This document shows positions 43,387 through 52,763 of a DNA stretch of 64,000 nt, one piece after another. Position 1 is the first letter of the stretch. Each line of letters begins with the position of its first letter. The notes under the pieces are model-generated. The model worked only from the letters and a program-made list of their open reading frames with translations. It made no database searches and was not told the origin of the DNA. The DNA is from Rummeliibacillus pycnus_A (GTDB lineage: Bacteria > Bacillota > Bacilli > Bacillales_A > Planococcaceae). The position numbers and the translations under genes are program-made. The DNA lies in the NCBI RefSeq assembly GCF_044359855.1, contig NZ_CP132291.1, positions 248,001 to 312,000 on the forward strand, given 5' to 3'.

Positions 43387-44166
43387 ATGGAAGATAAAAC
43401 GAAAATATCTATCAAAAATATGACGAAAGCATTTTATAAGAAAAATAGTAGTGTCACAGCTTTAGATCAAGTCTCATTAGATATTTCAGAAGGTGAATTT
43501 GTTTGTCTTGTAGGCCCAAGTGGTTGCGGGAAAACAACATTGCTCAGAATTTTGGCGGGACTGGAAACAACAAGTGTTGGCGAATTCGAAATTATGCAAG
43601 GACAGGAAGATCGTCCTCTTCAATCCATGGTTTTTCAAGAAAGAGGGATTATTCCTTGGTTAACTGTTGAGGATAACGTAGCATTCGGTTTGAAAATGAG
43701 ACATTTACCTAGCAACCTAATTAAAGAAAGAACAGATTACTATTTAAAGAAAGTAGGTCTAGAAAAGTTTTCAAAGTTATATCCGAAAGAGTTATCCGGT
43801 GGAATGAAACAACGTGTTAGTATTGCACGTGCATTTGCAAATGATCCAGAAATATTGTTAATGGATGAACCTTTTGCAGCACTTGACGAACAAAATAAAT
43901 TCATTCTACAAGAAGAATTACTATCCATTTGGGAAGAAACGAAAAAGACGGTACTTTTTATCACACATAGTATCGATGAAGCTTTATTGTTAAGCGACCG
44001 TATTTTATTAATGAGTGCACAGCCTGGGAGAATAATAAAAGAAATACAGAACGATTTACCAAGACCACGGAATATCGAACAAATTCGTGCAAATCAACAA
44101 ACTGCAGAGTATTTTATAGAGATACTAAAGCATCTGCATGAAGAAGTACAAAAATCTAGAAAGTAG
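43387..44166 (+). CDS. NitT/TauT-type ABC transporter ATP-binding protein (SsuB-like)
   Basis: 259 residues: Walker A GPSGCGKTT, Q-loop SMVFQERGIIPWLTVEDN, signature LSGGMKQRVSIARAFA, Walker B ILLMDEPFAALDE, H-loop FITHSIDEALLLSDR. It begins five bases after the permease stop, with GGAGGTGAG inside the permease's end. It energises uptake of the unknown substrate. Confidence 0.92.
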   Translation: MEDKTKISIKNMTKAFYKKNSSVTALDQVSLDISEGEFVCLVGPSGCGKTTLLRILAGLETTSVGEFEIMQGQEDRPLQSMVFQERGIIPWLTVEDNVAFGLKMRHLPSNLIKERTDYYLKKVGLEKFSKLYPKELSGGMKQRVSIARAFANDPEILLMDEPFAALDEQNKFILQEELLSIWEETKKTVLFITHSIDEALLLSDRILLMSAQPGRIIKEIQNDLPRPRNIEQIRANQQTAEYFIEILKHLHEEVQKSRK

Positions 44167-44193
44167 TATCAGGTGTTATAAAGGGGGATTTGA

Positions 44194-45294
44194 ATGGGGA
44201 AATGGTTGAAACGGGGGCTTGTTATACCATTTATACTATTAGCAATGGTCATTACTGGCTGTACTGATAAAAGTACAACATCGACTAATCATAATAAAGT
44301 AGACAATAAAGTAAGTAAGGATAACAAATCAGGGGATTTATCACCTTTAGAAAAGAAAGCTAAAGTAGTCATTGCTGAAGATGGTGCTGCATCTGGTGCA
44401 GGATTCTATATCGCAAATGAGAAAGGCTACTTTGCAGATTATAATATTGAGGTAGAATTTGCACAATTCGCAAATAGTGATGATATGCTCCCAGCACTTG
44501 CAGCAGGTGAAGTAGATATCGCAGGCGGGGTATCGACAGCGTCATTCTTTAATGCGATAGCACAAGGAATCGACGTTAAAATTGTAGGGGATAAAGGTCA
44601 CAACATGCCAGGGAAATCCTATTTCACATTCGTTATTGGGAACAAGATGAAAGATGTAATCAAAGATTACCCAGATTTCAAAGGGAAGAAAGTTGCGATC
44701 TCTTCAAAGAACTCAATTGATGGATATATCTATCAGCTGATGTTAAAACATGCTGGATTAACAGAAAAGGATGTTAAGACAGTTATTATGAATGATTTTG
44801 GTAGCATGCTTGGTGCTTTGGAAAATGGATCAATCGACGCAGCACTCAGTATTGAGCCATTGATTGCACAAGGTGTTAGTAAAGGAATACTTACACGTTT
44901 TGGTGATGCAACTGATTTTGCACCAGATTCACAAATTGCATTAGTTTTAGCTTCTCCTAAGTTTATGAAAGATGAAAAGGATATATCGCTACGCTTCATG
45001 CTTGCATATTTAAAAGGTGTACGTGATTACAACGATGCTTTCACTAAAGGGGAAGGAAAAGCTGAAGTCGTCAATATCATGACAAAATATACAGCATTAA
45101 AAGATCCTGCAATATGGGATAAAGTAAATGTGACTGGGCTGGATCCAGATGGAAAAATGCGTGTTGATGATATTAAAAAGCAGTATGAAATGTACAAAGC
45201 TAATGGCGCAACGCAAGGTGAATTCGACTTTAATAAAGCGATTGACACATCAGTTACTGAAGATGCTGTTAAGATTTTAGGTAACTATAAATAG
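44194..45294 (+). CDS. NitT/TauT-type substrate-binding lipoprotein (NMT1/SsuA-like)
   Basis: 366 residues. A lipoprotein signal with lipobox VITGC (Cys ~23) is followed by a low-complexity linker and a periplasmic-binding type 2 fold (GAGFYIANEKGYFADYNIEV, LAAGEVDIAGGVSTASFFNA, GKKVAISSKNSIDGYIYQLM, GALENGSIDAALSIEP). The family binds sulfonates, thiamine-pyrimidine precursors and similar ligands. AAGGGGGA precedes ATG 44194. It ends the operon at a bidirectional terminator. Confidence 0.88.
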   Translation: MGKWLKRGLVIPFILLAMVITGCTDKSTTSTNHNKVDNKVSKDNKSGDLSPLEKKAKVVIAEDGAASGAGFYIANEKGYFADYNIEVEFAQFANSDDMLPALAAGEVDIAGGVSTASFFNAIAQGIDVKIVGDKGHNMPGKSYFTFVIGNKMKDVIKDYPDFKGKKVAISSKNSIDGYIYQLMLKHAGLTEKDVKTVIMNDFGSMLGALENGSIDAALSIEPLIAQGVSKGILTRFGDATDFAPDSQIALVLASPKFMKDEKDISLRFMLAYLKGVRDYNDAFTKGEGKAEVVNIMTKYTALKDPAIWDKVNVTGLDPDGKMRVDDIKKQYEMYKANGATQGEFDFNKAIDTSVTEDAVKILGNYK

Positions 45295-45301
45295 AGTAAT
45301 A

Positions 45302-45335
45302 AAAAAGGAGTAAGCTATGTGCTTATTCCTTTTTA
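45302..45335. terminator. bidirectional terminator between converging genes
   Basis: AAAAAGGAGTAAGC-TATGT-GCTTATTCCTTTTT. Serves the ABC operon and the minus-strand lipoprotein gene. Confidence 0.8.
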
Positions 45336-45346
45336 GTGTATTAAGT

Positions 45347-45964
45347 TTATTTAACATTTGCAATTTCAGAAATTTGGAAGAAACTTTGTGCATCATTGCC
45401 TTCAACATAATTGTAATAGACCTTATATTTACGATGATAAACTTTTGTATTCTTCTTGCCATTTTGTGTTTCGGCAATGACTTCTTTTGTATTAACAGTG
45501 AAATCAGTGTCTGATTCACGTTTGATGGATAAAATTTCAAGTGTATTTACTTGTTCTTGTATCCCTTGTTTATGTTTTTTAGGGATTTCAGCTAAAAGGT
45601 CCTCGTATAATTTTGTGTCGTGCATGATGTAATCGTTTGCTAAAGGTGTAAAGTCACCTGATTCAACAGCCTGGGCTCGCACAACGGGATACATTGCGAT
45701 TAAATCAGTTAGTTTCTGTTGTTCTACTTTTGTCATTTTTTGTCCAGAAACAGTAAGCTCGTTTGAAGAGTTCTCAGGTTGCTTACTTGATTTAGAAGTA
45801 GTAGAACTTTGATTAGTTTTATCTGATTGAGTCGTCTTATGCGTATCAGTAGTAAATGCTTCTGTTTTAGCGGGTTCTTTTGAAGTTTTTTCTGAATCAT
45901 TGTTACATGCGGCTATTAGTGAAGCTGCTATACAAATTGAACAAATGAGCTTCCATTTTTTCAT
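45347..45964 (-). CDS. lipoprotein with NTF2-like C-terminal domain
   Basis: 205 residues. A lipoprotein signal (lipobox LIAAC, Cys ~20) is followed by a Ser/Thr/Lys-rich linker of ~50 residues and a domain (residues ~80-205). That domain, with YHRKYKVYYNYVEGND and FQISEIANV, resembles the NTF2-like C-terminal domain of TcaA-type membrane proteins. Start ATG 45964 follows GAAGGT. Anchored outside the membrane; function unknown. Confidence 0.65.
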   Translation of the reverse strand: MKKWKLICSICIAASLIAACNNDSEKTSKEPAKTEAFTTDTHKTTQSDKTNQSSTTSKSSKQPENSSNELTVSGQKMTKVEQQKLTDLIAMYPVVRAQAVESGDFTPLANDYIMHDTKLYEDLLAEIPKKHKQGIQEQVNTLEILSIKRESDTDFTVNTKEVIAETQNGKKNTKVYHRKYKVYYNYVEGNDAQSFFQISEIANVK

Positions 45965-46151
45965 TTTAGTACCTTCTTTCACAAACTATTTTCTATAATT
46001 ATAAGGTATTTGTTACAAAGTTGATAGTATGGAAGGTATTTGTTTTAATGTAAAGTTAATTATTTCATGAATGAATCAATTTCATAAATCCGTTTTCGGT
46101 TTAAAAATACGAACAATTCAACATATTAACTTTTTCATATTCAGATTTAGA

Positions 46152-46251
46152 TGTTCCGCTACAGACGGCGCTTTCCACGGGCTTGGCTTCAATCTCCTTG
46201 CGGGGCTTTCAGCTCAAGCTTTTCCGTAGGAGTCGCCGTCTTTCGCTCCAT
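46152..46251. repeat. palindromic repeat element, second family
   Basis: Ends TTCCGCTACAGACGGCGCTT and AGTCGCCGTCTTTCGCTCC are imperfect inverted repeats (GACGGCG/CGCCGTC). The core has GCGGGGCTTTCAGCTCAAGC, shared with 21138-21246. This element is all that I see in the gene-free 45965-46438. Confidence 0.7.
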
Positions 46252-46438
46252 ATGAACAAAATTGTATATAATTAGATGTTCGTATATTTTATATGAATTT
46301 TGCATTATAAAATTGATTCGAATATTAAAGAAATATGTGGAATTAGAAAAAAATAAAAATTTTAAAATAAAAGCCTTTCGATTTTTCTTAATAAGTAGTA
46401 TTATTTATATAATTCTTATATGAAAGGTTGGTTTTAGA

Positions 46439-46870
46439 ATGCAAAGACCAGTTTCTATTCCAAGACCACTAGTTCGCGTTAATCAATGGTCTATTTTATT
46501 AAGTACAATAGCTACTTGGATATTTCATCAACCACTTTTATTATTAATACCACTTATTGCAAATTTATTGGGGTTATTTTTCAATTTTAATCCATTAATG
46601 AAATTTTCACGATTATTTTTAAAGAAAAAGTCTTCTGAGTATATTCCTGAAGATGTCGTTCAACAAAAATTTAATTCGTGCATTGCCATAAGTTGCTTAG
46701 TTCTTGGCTTTATAGGATTTGAGTTAGATAAACCTGTAATTGGTTATATTTTTACAATTATGGTTGCAACAGCATCTGGTATTGCAATTCTAGGGTTTTG
46801 CATTGGCTGCTTTATCTTTTTCCAATTGAATCAATTCCGTTACAAGATAAAAAAAGCTACTCATTCATAA
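46439..46870 (+). CDS. DUF4395-like membrane protein
   Basis: 143 residues. RPLVRVNQWSILLSTIATW with two paired hydrophobic segments, then a conserved C-terminal pair (CIAISCLVLGFIGFE, ASGIAILGFCIGCFIFF) with cysteines near the membrane matches the DUF4395 family, sometimes linked to redox or thiosulfate metabolism. GAAAGGTTGG precedes the ATG. Function unknown. Confidence 0.7.
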   Translation: MQRPVSIPRPLVRVNQWSILLSTIATWIFHQPLLLLIPLIANLLGLFFNFNPLMKFSRLFLKKKSSEYIPEDVVQQKFNSCIAISCLVLGFIGFELDKPVIGYIFTIMVATASGIAILGFCIGCFIFFQLNQFRYKIKKATHS

Positions 46871-46985
46871 AATTCTGATGAAGTAAAAGGGGAAATGATA
46901 TATGTTTTTATTTTATTCCCTAGAATGTTTCCCTGAAAAGTGCTACAATAACTCCTGTAGTTGATAATAAATATATCATCTAAAT

Positions 46986-47056
46986 GCCGATTTAGTTTAA
47001 TGGTAGAACGGTGGTCTCGTAATCCATTGATAAGAGTTCGATTCTCTTATTCGGCA
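46986..47056 (+). tRNA. atypical tRNA, anticodon CGT (Thr) on a Gly-like body
   Basis: 71 nt. Acceptor GCCGATT/ATTCGGC has one T-T mismatch, discriminator A. The D-arm TAGTTTAATGGTAGAAC, with its short seven-base loop, is the form usual in tRNA-Gly. The anticodon stem GTGGT/TCCAT has a mismatch and a G-T pair, with loop CTCGTAA giving CGT. The T-arm AAGAG-TTCGATT-CTCTT is normal. CCA is not encoded. Defective pairing suggests a degenerate or mobile-element tRNA. Confidence 0.6.
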
Positions 47057-47113
47057 TAATATAGCTAATTGATCTTTATCTAATAATACTAAAGAGCCTA
47101 TAACGGTTTAAGA

Positions 47114-47165
47114 AATACGGATGAACGTTGAAATAACAACGATTGTCTGTATTTTTTTTTTTCGC
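47114..47165 (+). terminator. imperfect terminator after the atypical tRNA
   Basis: AATACGGATGAACGTTG and CAACGATTGTCTGTATT pair with internal bulges, followed by eleven T. The following 47166-47651 shows no gene; it holds short ACACATT-type direct repeats near 47213-47250. Confidence 0.6.
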
Positions 47166-47651
47166 TGATTATTGGAATTTTAAATGAAAAATCCAATTTT
47201 TGTAATAATGTTACACATTTTATTACACATTACACACAACTTTACACATGATAAATGCTGATTTGCAATATTCTGTACCAAGACAACAATGTTTTTCATG
47301 AACTATTTCAATTCTTCAATGGATTTAATATTGTATTATCGCGTGCTTTTTAACGCTCGGAATTAGAGAATTATGGTATTTTTTAAATGGGTGTTTACTT
47401 TTTACCGTAACAGGTTAGTGGGGATATTTATAATAATTACATTAACTTGTAAAAATAGGCATAATATAGTTAGTCTTCAACCGATAAATTACATTAATGG
47501 TGCATTACCTGTCTAGTTACGATATTTTAAAAGGCTTAGATACCAATGATTCGGGGTTGATTTTTTGCAATCACCAAATAAAAACAATAACGATTAAAAG
47601 GTGAGACAGATACACTTAATAAAGATTGGGGTCATGATTTTCTTCAACAAG

Positions 47652-47703
47652 AAAAAAGAGGCGATTAGGCATCCAAATTCGGTTGACTAATTACCTCTTT
47701 TAT
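47652..47703. terminator. hairpin ending the XRE-type gene
   Basis: AAAAAGAGGCGATTAG and CTAATTACCTCTTTT pair with two mismatches around an ~20-base loop; T/A runs on both sides. Confidence 0.6.
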
Positions 47704-47726
47704 TATTAAAATTATTCTCGTTCTAT

Positions 47727-48143
47727 TTAATCTAATCCTCTAGATTTTAATAAATTTTCTCTATACATATCCTTGACACTGTTAGGCATTTCTTTGGTAG
47801 CTATCCACTGTGAAGATTCGATTTCATATTCTTCATGCTGAGTAGGTTCTAATCTAATCTCATATAATTGAGAGAAATTAGTTAATTTAAGAGCAGACAT
47901 TATAGAAATCAATTGAGCTTTGTTCCATGAGATACCTTTGCCATTAGCTATTTCAGAAATAGTACCTACTCTCATTCCTGTCAAGAATGCTAAATCTTTT
48001 TGAGTGATCCCTCTCTCTTTTAATAAATCATCTAATTTAATAATTACATAAGCATTCTCTAATTGACTTGCTGTATTAATTACCATATCGTTCATTAAGC
48101 TGTGGGAATGCCCTAATATGTCTTTAACTTTAATCTTTTTCAC
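47727..48143 (-). CDS. XRE-family helix-turn-helix protein
   Basis: 138 residues. A helix-turn-helix at about residues 35-85 (LLKERGITQKDLAFLTGMRV, GTISEIANGKGISWNKAQLI) is flanked by a short N-terminal stretch and an acidic C-tail. GTG 48143 is the start, behind GAAGGAG. Such proteins regulate mobile elements or toxin-antitoxin loci; no partner toxin gene is adjacent. It opens the accessory stretch after the atypical tRNA. Confidence 0.75.
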   Translation of the reverse strand: MKKIKVKDILGHSHSLMNDMVINTASQLENAYVIIKLDDLLKERGITQKDLAFLTGMRVGTISEIANGKGISWNKAQLISIMSALKLTNFSQLYEIRLEPTQHEEYEIESSQWIATKEMPNSVKDMYRENLLKSRGLD

Positions 48144-48269
48144 TAAAATTGCTCCTTCTCAATACTATAAAAAGTATATCTATATAATATCTTATGTTAC
48201 AGTATACTGTTATATAAAGCAAAATGTAATATCTGACTGGTTTTTGAGGCATCTGCAACAGGCACTTAC

Positions 48270-48455
48270 TTGCAGTATAAATACACGTACAAAGTTACAA
48301 ACAAAAACGAAGAAAATGTAATCAAAGACTATTCTTCCTCAAATTCAGCTTCATTTAAATCAACGGTGAAAAATAGTAAAAGTGAAGAAAATAATCACAG
48401 TAAAATAAAAGGGGGAAATAAAATTGTTAAATATAGAGTATCGAACAACAGATAA
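48270..48455 (+). CDS. doubtful small ORF upstream of the 48424 gene
   Basis: 61 codons from TTG (QYKYTYKVTNKNEENVIKDY, then Ser/Lys/Asn-rich). No ribosome site is seen, and it overlaps the next gene's start by 32 bp. Composition looks coding, so it may be a truncated gene end. Weakly supported. Confidence 0.25.
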   Translation: MQYKYTYKVTNKNEENVIKDYSSSNSASFKSTVKNSKSEENNHSKIKGGNKIVKYRVSNNR

Positions 48456-48975
48456 CCATAGAAATTTCAATTTTCGATTAGATACTAGTAACCCAGAAGA
48501 TGAAGAAGAAAAGTTTAAAAATCGAATGCAAAAAATAATTACTATTTGGAACAAAGTTACAGCCTACTTTATAACGAAAGGTACGAAATTAACTATTCTT
48601 TATTATGACAAGGATAAAATAAACCCAAATAAAGGATATCCCTCAACAGGATATGGTGTAAAAAAAATAATTTTATCAGACTCTCAATGTAAGAAAGAAA
48701 AGAACGAAGCTAATCTTATTGAATTTACTGTAAGTATTAATGAAAGCATTAAGAATGTTATTTATAAAAGTATGGTAGAAGAGATAGAATCAGAATATGA
48801 AAATATAACGCCATTTTTTCATTTTGAAATTTTGGATCAAAATGGACTTTCTGTTTATACATCTCAGGATTATGGATGTAATACATTAATGTATTTAACT
48901 ACGTCGGATATTAAAGAATTATCATTAAATGAAAATGAAGAGTTATTTTTTATAAATATTCCCAAAATTAATTAA
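48424..48975 (+). CDS. hypothetical protein of the accessory region
   Basis: 183 residues starting at TTG 48424 behind AAGGGGGA. Acidic-basic mixed, mostly strand-helix pattern, with no membrane segment (ITIWNKVTAYFITKGTKLTI, FHFEILDQNGLSVYTSQDYG). Lys/Asn/Glu-rich, lower GC than the surrounding genes, consistent with acquired DNA. Not recognised. A hairpin AAAAAGAA...TTCTTTTT at about 48988-49024 ends it. Confidence 0.6.
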   Translation: MLNIEYRTTDNHRNFNFRLDTSNPEDEEEKFKNRMQKIITIWNKVTAYFITKGTKLTILYYDKDKINPNKGYPSTGYGVKKIILSDSQCKKEKNEANLIEFTVSINESIKNVIYKSMVEEIESEYENITPFFHFEILDQNGLSVYTSQDYGCNTLMYLTTSDIKELSLNENEELFFINIPKIN

Positions 48976-49206
48976 AAATCTATTAATAAAAAGAAGGCAA
49001 TTATGTTGAGCATTCTTTTTATTTTGTATATTGGTTTCATATTTTTTTCTAAAATATCACGAATTTTTCCAGGCTATGAACCATCATTAGTTTAGTGTAG
49101 CATAGCTGTATGGTTAATCTTTTTTACTGATTTTTTATAATTATAAGTAATAAAGGAAATATATCCCTAAATGTCGAATTATAAAGATAAAAGGGAGGTA
49201 ATTAGA

Positions 49207-49620
49207 ATGAAACTTATTGAATTTTTAGATGAAATTATTAACTCTGATAAGTATGATTGGACATATGATGATGATTTAGGTAGATACAACTATAAAAATG
49301 ATATTAGAATTAGTATTGTTAGTGATAGAGAACCTGATGAATCATATGAGAATGAATGGTTGAACTGTTACCCTGATAAAAAGGGTTATTTTAATAGATA
49401 TAATTTATGTTTTAACGGGGCTAGTATCGAATCTTTTTATGGTGTTGCAGTCGATGGATATAGAATGATTATTCCAAGTCCTCGGTTAACTGATTTGACT
49501 ATTACACGAAAACAGAAACAAATTGGAAGAATCATTAATAAACCCTATACATCAGTTAGCGATGAGTATGAGCAGTATTTAAATATGGCAGGAATTACAA
49601 TTAGAAATGAAGAAGAATAG
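49207..49620 (+). CDS. hypothetical protein, immunity-protein-like size
   Basis: 137 residues, acidic, aromatic-rich N-terminus (KYDWTYDDDLGRYNYKNDIR) and a basic linker. ATG 49207 follows GGGAGG at nine bases; an in-frame upstream ATG lacks a site. Not recognised. Its neighbour SMI1/KNR4 and lack of membrane segments would fit a cytosolic immunity protein, but no toxin gene is present. Followed by a weak hairpin with TTCTTTTTTTA. Confidence 0.6.
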   Translation: MKLIEFLDEIINSDKYDWTYDDDLGRYNYKNDIRISIVSDREPDESYENEWLNCYPDKKGYFNRYNLCFNGASIESFYGVAVDGYRMIIPSPRLTDLTITRKQKQIGRIINKPYTSVSDEYEQYLNMAGITIRNEEE

Positions 49621-50032
49621 TAAGAATCAACACTTTCATCTGAGGGTGTTTCTTTTTTTATTGGGATACATTAACTAATTTATCTTTCTAATATATCTTT
49701 CTAATATATGAAAGTGAAGAAAAGGAATTAAATTCTTTTATCATAATGAATGCAAAATTCAACAAGAATATAAACCACCTATCTTCTAAATTGATGTTTC
49801 ACAGTTATTACACTTTTATATTCTGAAATGCTTTAAAATCAACACCATTGATTAGAAAGGAAATATAGCATTTTTCAATACTAATTTCTCTGAAAGGATT
49901 AACAGTTTAAGTGATTGCCCATGAGTTAGATTATAAAACAGGGCATATATATAACAAACAAAATTTATCCTGATGATGGAGTATATGTAAAGTGTGAATG
50001 GATAATTTATGGAAAAATTAGGGGGTAATACA

Positions 50033-50185
50033 TTGAAGAAGAAAGAGACTGTAAAAACAGGCATTGGCTTTGGGTCAGCTTTAGCTATTGCAATTTCGTG
50101 GAGTGTAAATAAATCAATTTTGTGGGCAATATTCCATGGTATTCTAAGTTGGATTTATGTAATTTACTATGTATTAACAAGATAA
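50033..50185 (+). CDS. small membrane protein (50 residues)
   Basis: TTG 50033, seven bases after AGGGGG. KKKETVKTGIGFGSALAIAI, SWSVNKSILWAIFHGILSWI, YVIYYVLTR: two hydrophobic segments joined by a short turn after a basic N-terminus. Similar tiny proteins with a GFGSALAIxIS...WAIFHGxLSWIYVIYY pattern are, to my recollection, widespread conserved hypotheticals. Function unknown. Confidence 0.65.
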   Translation: MKKKETVKTGIGFGSALAIAISWSVNKSILWAIFHGILSWIYVIYYVLTR

Positions 50186-50465
50186 ATCGAATCTAACTAA
50201 ACTTTAATTTAAAATAAGGTGAAGCGTTAGAAACCATTGTATATTCGCGGAAACCTGATATTGTGATTGTTTGAGAAAGTAATTAAATACATTAGTACCT
50301 CCTTGGATATGGACCACTCAAAAGGAAGGCTAATTAAATAGTAGATAGTTCTAGAACGCCGTCTTGTAATAAACAGCTTATATCCTTGGAGCACCCCCTT
50401 GGAAAGGGGATGAAATTTGCTTAATTTTACTAATTCAATAAGTGATTGGTGAAAAAATATAAATC

Positions 50466-51266
50466 TTACTTCATTTTTTCTTTTAGTATTTCAATAAAAT
50501 TTAATACATCGATATCGGAATCATTATTGAGTATGTTTATTATTTTATTTAGTATGTCTTTGTCTATTAAGTATTCTAATACAATGGCTGCTTTAACAAC
50601 CGCTATTCTGACATCACTATCATTATGGTGACTTAGCTGTATTAATTTATCAGTATACCAATTTACATTTATATGATCCATTTCATCTATATCATGACTA
50701 ATAAGATCTATTGCTCCAATAAGTTCGCAGATATTGTTTTCTTTAATAAACTGTTCTACCTCTTGTTGAGATGTTTGAGGTGCCTCATAAAGTTCGAGTA
50801 AAGACGTTCCAGTATTTTCTTGAGTATATAGTATTGAAATAAATTCATTAAATGAGTCAGCAACAGTTATTATTTCATTACTGTCATTATTTATATAAAT
50901 AATAGGCGGGTTTATTTTGGTATGTCTATAATCAAAAGCAATCCATTCAGACCCATCCCCACTAATTAGTACGATATTCTCAGGCATTTCCCACTCTTGT
51001 ATATAATAAGGTGTATCTAATATTCCTGGATCCTTACCTATTCCAAAAATATGATCAATATATCCAGAAGTCTCATCCCATGCAGTAGGTTGAGGACTAG
51101 GGAAAGCATTGTATATAATTTCCCCTCCGTTTTGAACTTTAAGAATTTCTATATATTCTTTAGGTAAGTTAATGCCGAAAATTTTTTCAGCCTTTTTAAT
51201 ATCGGATACTTTTAGCTTTTTTAATTTATATGTATCTTCAGGGTTATTTGCCCAAATTTTAACCAT
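50466..51266 (-). CDS. SMI1/KNR4 family protein with C-terminal HEAT-like part
   Basis: 266 residues. The N-terminal ~150 residues have the SMI1/KNR4 pattern (IKKAEKIFGINLPKEYIEIL, KVQNGGEI, GDGSEWIAFDYRH, VADSFNEFI). Residues ~175-266 are helical with a HEAT-like repeat (DKLIQLSHHNDSDVRIAVVK). SMI1-fold proteins are the commonest immunity proteins of polymorphic toxins. No toxin gene is visible here, so it may be an orphan immunity gene. TGGAGG precedes the ATG. Confidence 0.78.
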   Translation of the reverse strand: MVKIWANNPEDTYKLKKLKVSDIKKAEKIFGINLPKEYIEILKVQNGGEIIYNAFPSPQPTAWDETSGYIDHIFGIGKDPGILDTPYYIQEWEMPENIVLISGDGSEWIAFDYRHTKINPPIIYINNDSNEIITVADSFNEFISILYTQENTGTSLLELYEAPQTSQQEVEQFIKENNICELIGAIDLISHDIDEMDHINVNWYTDKLIQLSHHNDSDVRIAVVKAAIVLEYLIDKDILNKIINILNNDSDIDVLNFIEILKEKMK

Positions 51267-51521
51267 ACAATTTCCTCCATCTATAGAATAATCTGATAAT
51301 CATAAATATATTATAATCTAAAATTTGTAATATGTACTTAGCAGGCATACATAGGGTGTTGTTCGTATTCAACAAATAAAACGAGTACCTTTCCATTAAT
51401 TAAAATGACAGTTTAACAGGGTTTATGGAAATATTTGTTGAATAATCTGTAAAGAAAAGAATTTGCTTTTAATGGAGTAAAAGGCATTTTAATAAAATTC
51501 TATAAAGAAGGTGTAATGTGA

Positions 51522-52031
51522 ATGAAAAAATCATTAGAGAAAAGATTTTTTTATTTATATACAGGTGAATTTATCTCTGCGATTCTTTTTATTTTTTTAA
51601 GCTACTCTTTTAATAAAGTGTATTCCCAATTTCATTTGTATTCATTGTGTTCGTTTTGGTTTTCATTTATTTTTTTTGAGCTTCTTTTATTTCAAGGAGC
51701 GTATTATTGGTACGTAAGATGGAAGAGGATTCGAACTGAAAATAAAGTTAATACCCCCTTTAAAATCGTACGTATATTCAAGCTTTTCAAAACACTAAAC
51801 ACAATATTACTACTTGTGACAATACTTGGATTTGTTGTGGATTATATTAAATGGAATAATTTATCGCCGATTAGCGGATTTTTTTATATTTTTGCGATAT
51901 TAGAGTACATTAACTATTTCTACATTCAGCTTTCTTACGATAATCGAATTGATATTGAATATTTACTAAAAAACAAAAGACTAAAAAAGTCTCCTATTAG
52001 TAAAGATTTGGGGAAATGGAGTAAAGAGTAA
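51522..52031 (+). CDS. membrane protein, unknown function
   Basis: 169 residues with four predicted membrane spans (FISAILFIFLSYSFN, FIFFELLLFQGAYYWYV, TILLLVTILGFVVDYI, GFFYIFAILEYINYFYI) and a basic C-terminal tail. AGAAGGTG precedes ATG 51522. Aromatic-rich; resembles conserved hypotheticals of Bacillaceae with the same four-span layout. No function proposed. Confidence 0.65.
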   Translation: MKKSLEKRFFYLYTGEFISAILFIFLSYSFNKVYSQFHLYSLCSFWFSFIFFELLLFQGAYYWYVRWKRIRTENKVNTPFKIVRIFKLFKTLNTILLLVTILGFVVDYIKWNNLSPISGFFYIFAILEYINYFYIQLSYDNRIDIEYLLKNKRLKKSPISKDLGKWSKE

Positions 52032-52312
52032 AATAATAAAACAAATCCGGTTTACATTTGAATCTGGGTTGCCTTTGCCATTAAGCCAAAACAAGAGTAG
52101 AGATTACCATCTAAAGCATTTCCTTTTTATATCGTGATTTTTAAATTAAGTTACATTTTGAGTTATCTTAGTGTAGTGTGAATTGAATTTGAACTGTGTG
52201 TTCATTAATTAACATTTGGGCATATATACAAGAAATATGCACTAATTACACGAATGATGGAATATGATGAAAGTGTGACGCAATTTAAAAAATTATGTGG
52301 AGGAGAGAAATT

Positions 52313-52522
52313 TTGAGCTTTAGATATAAGGATGAAATACTTAACAGTTTGAGCTTGGTCAGAGAACTTGTTAGAGATTATGAATCCTGTCCTGAATGTG
52401 GAAGTAATAGCATAGGAAGTAGCACAAATCTTGGTTCGATGGGCTACAATGGTAAATTAGGAACTTTTGAACGCACATGTAAATGTGGTTGGAAATCGAA
52501 AATTAAAGTCGAAAAAGTATGA
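52313..52522 (+). CDS. small zinc-ribbon protein
   Basis: 69 residues. Cysteine pairs CPECG and CKCGW, 32 residues apart, would form one zinc ribbon; the intervening loop is glycine-rich. TTG 52313 is favoured by GGAGAG eight bases before; an ATG at 52295 has no site. Similar to DUF3797-type small proteins of phages and plasmids (from memory, uncertain). Confidence 0.6.
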   Translation: MSFRYKDEILNSLSLVRELVRDYESCPECGSNSIGSSTNLGSMGYNGKLGTFERTCKCGWKSKIKVEKV

Positions 52523-52763
52523 AACATTTTGGGGATTGAGCTTAACTTCACATTCTAGTCTGGTATTAGGTAGAGGGAAATAACTAATTAGCAGAGTTGT
52601 TACAGGTGGTCTTTTTATGTGAAGATATAAGTGCAATAAATGATGACAATAGTAAGAAGAAAGTAAAGAAGCAGTTCTTTATTTGCTCGTACCGTAGCCT
52701 TGCTTAATAAATAATTCGTGCGAAATAAAGCAAGACCACCTTAATTGGTAGCCTAGTTGACTA

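Noticed and set aside
47213..47250. Short ACACATT-type repeats near the atypical tRNA considered as an attachment site or origin
   Set aside because: Too short and irregular, no integrase or replication gene nearby.
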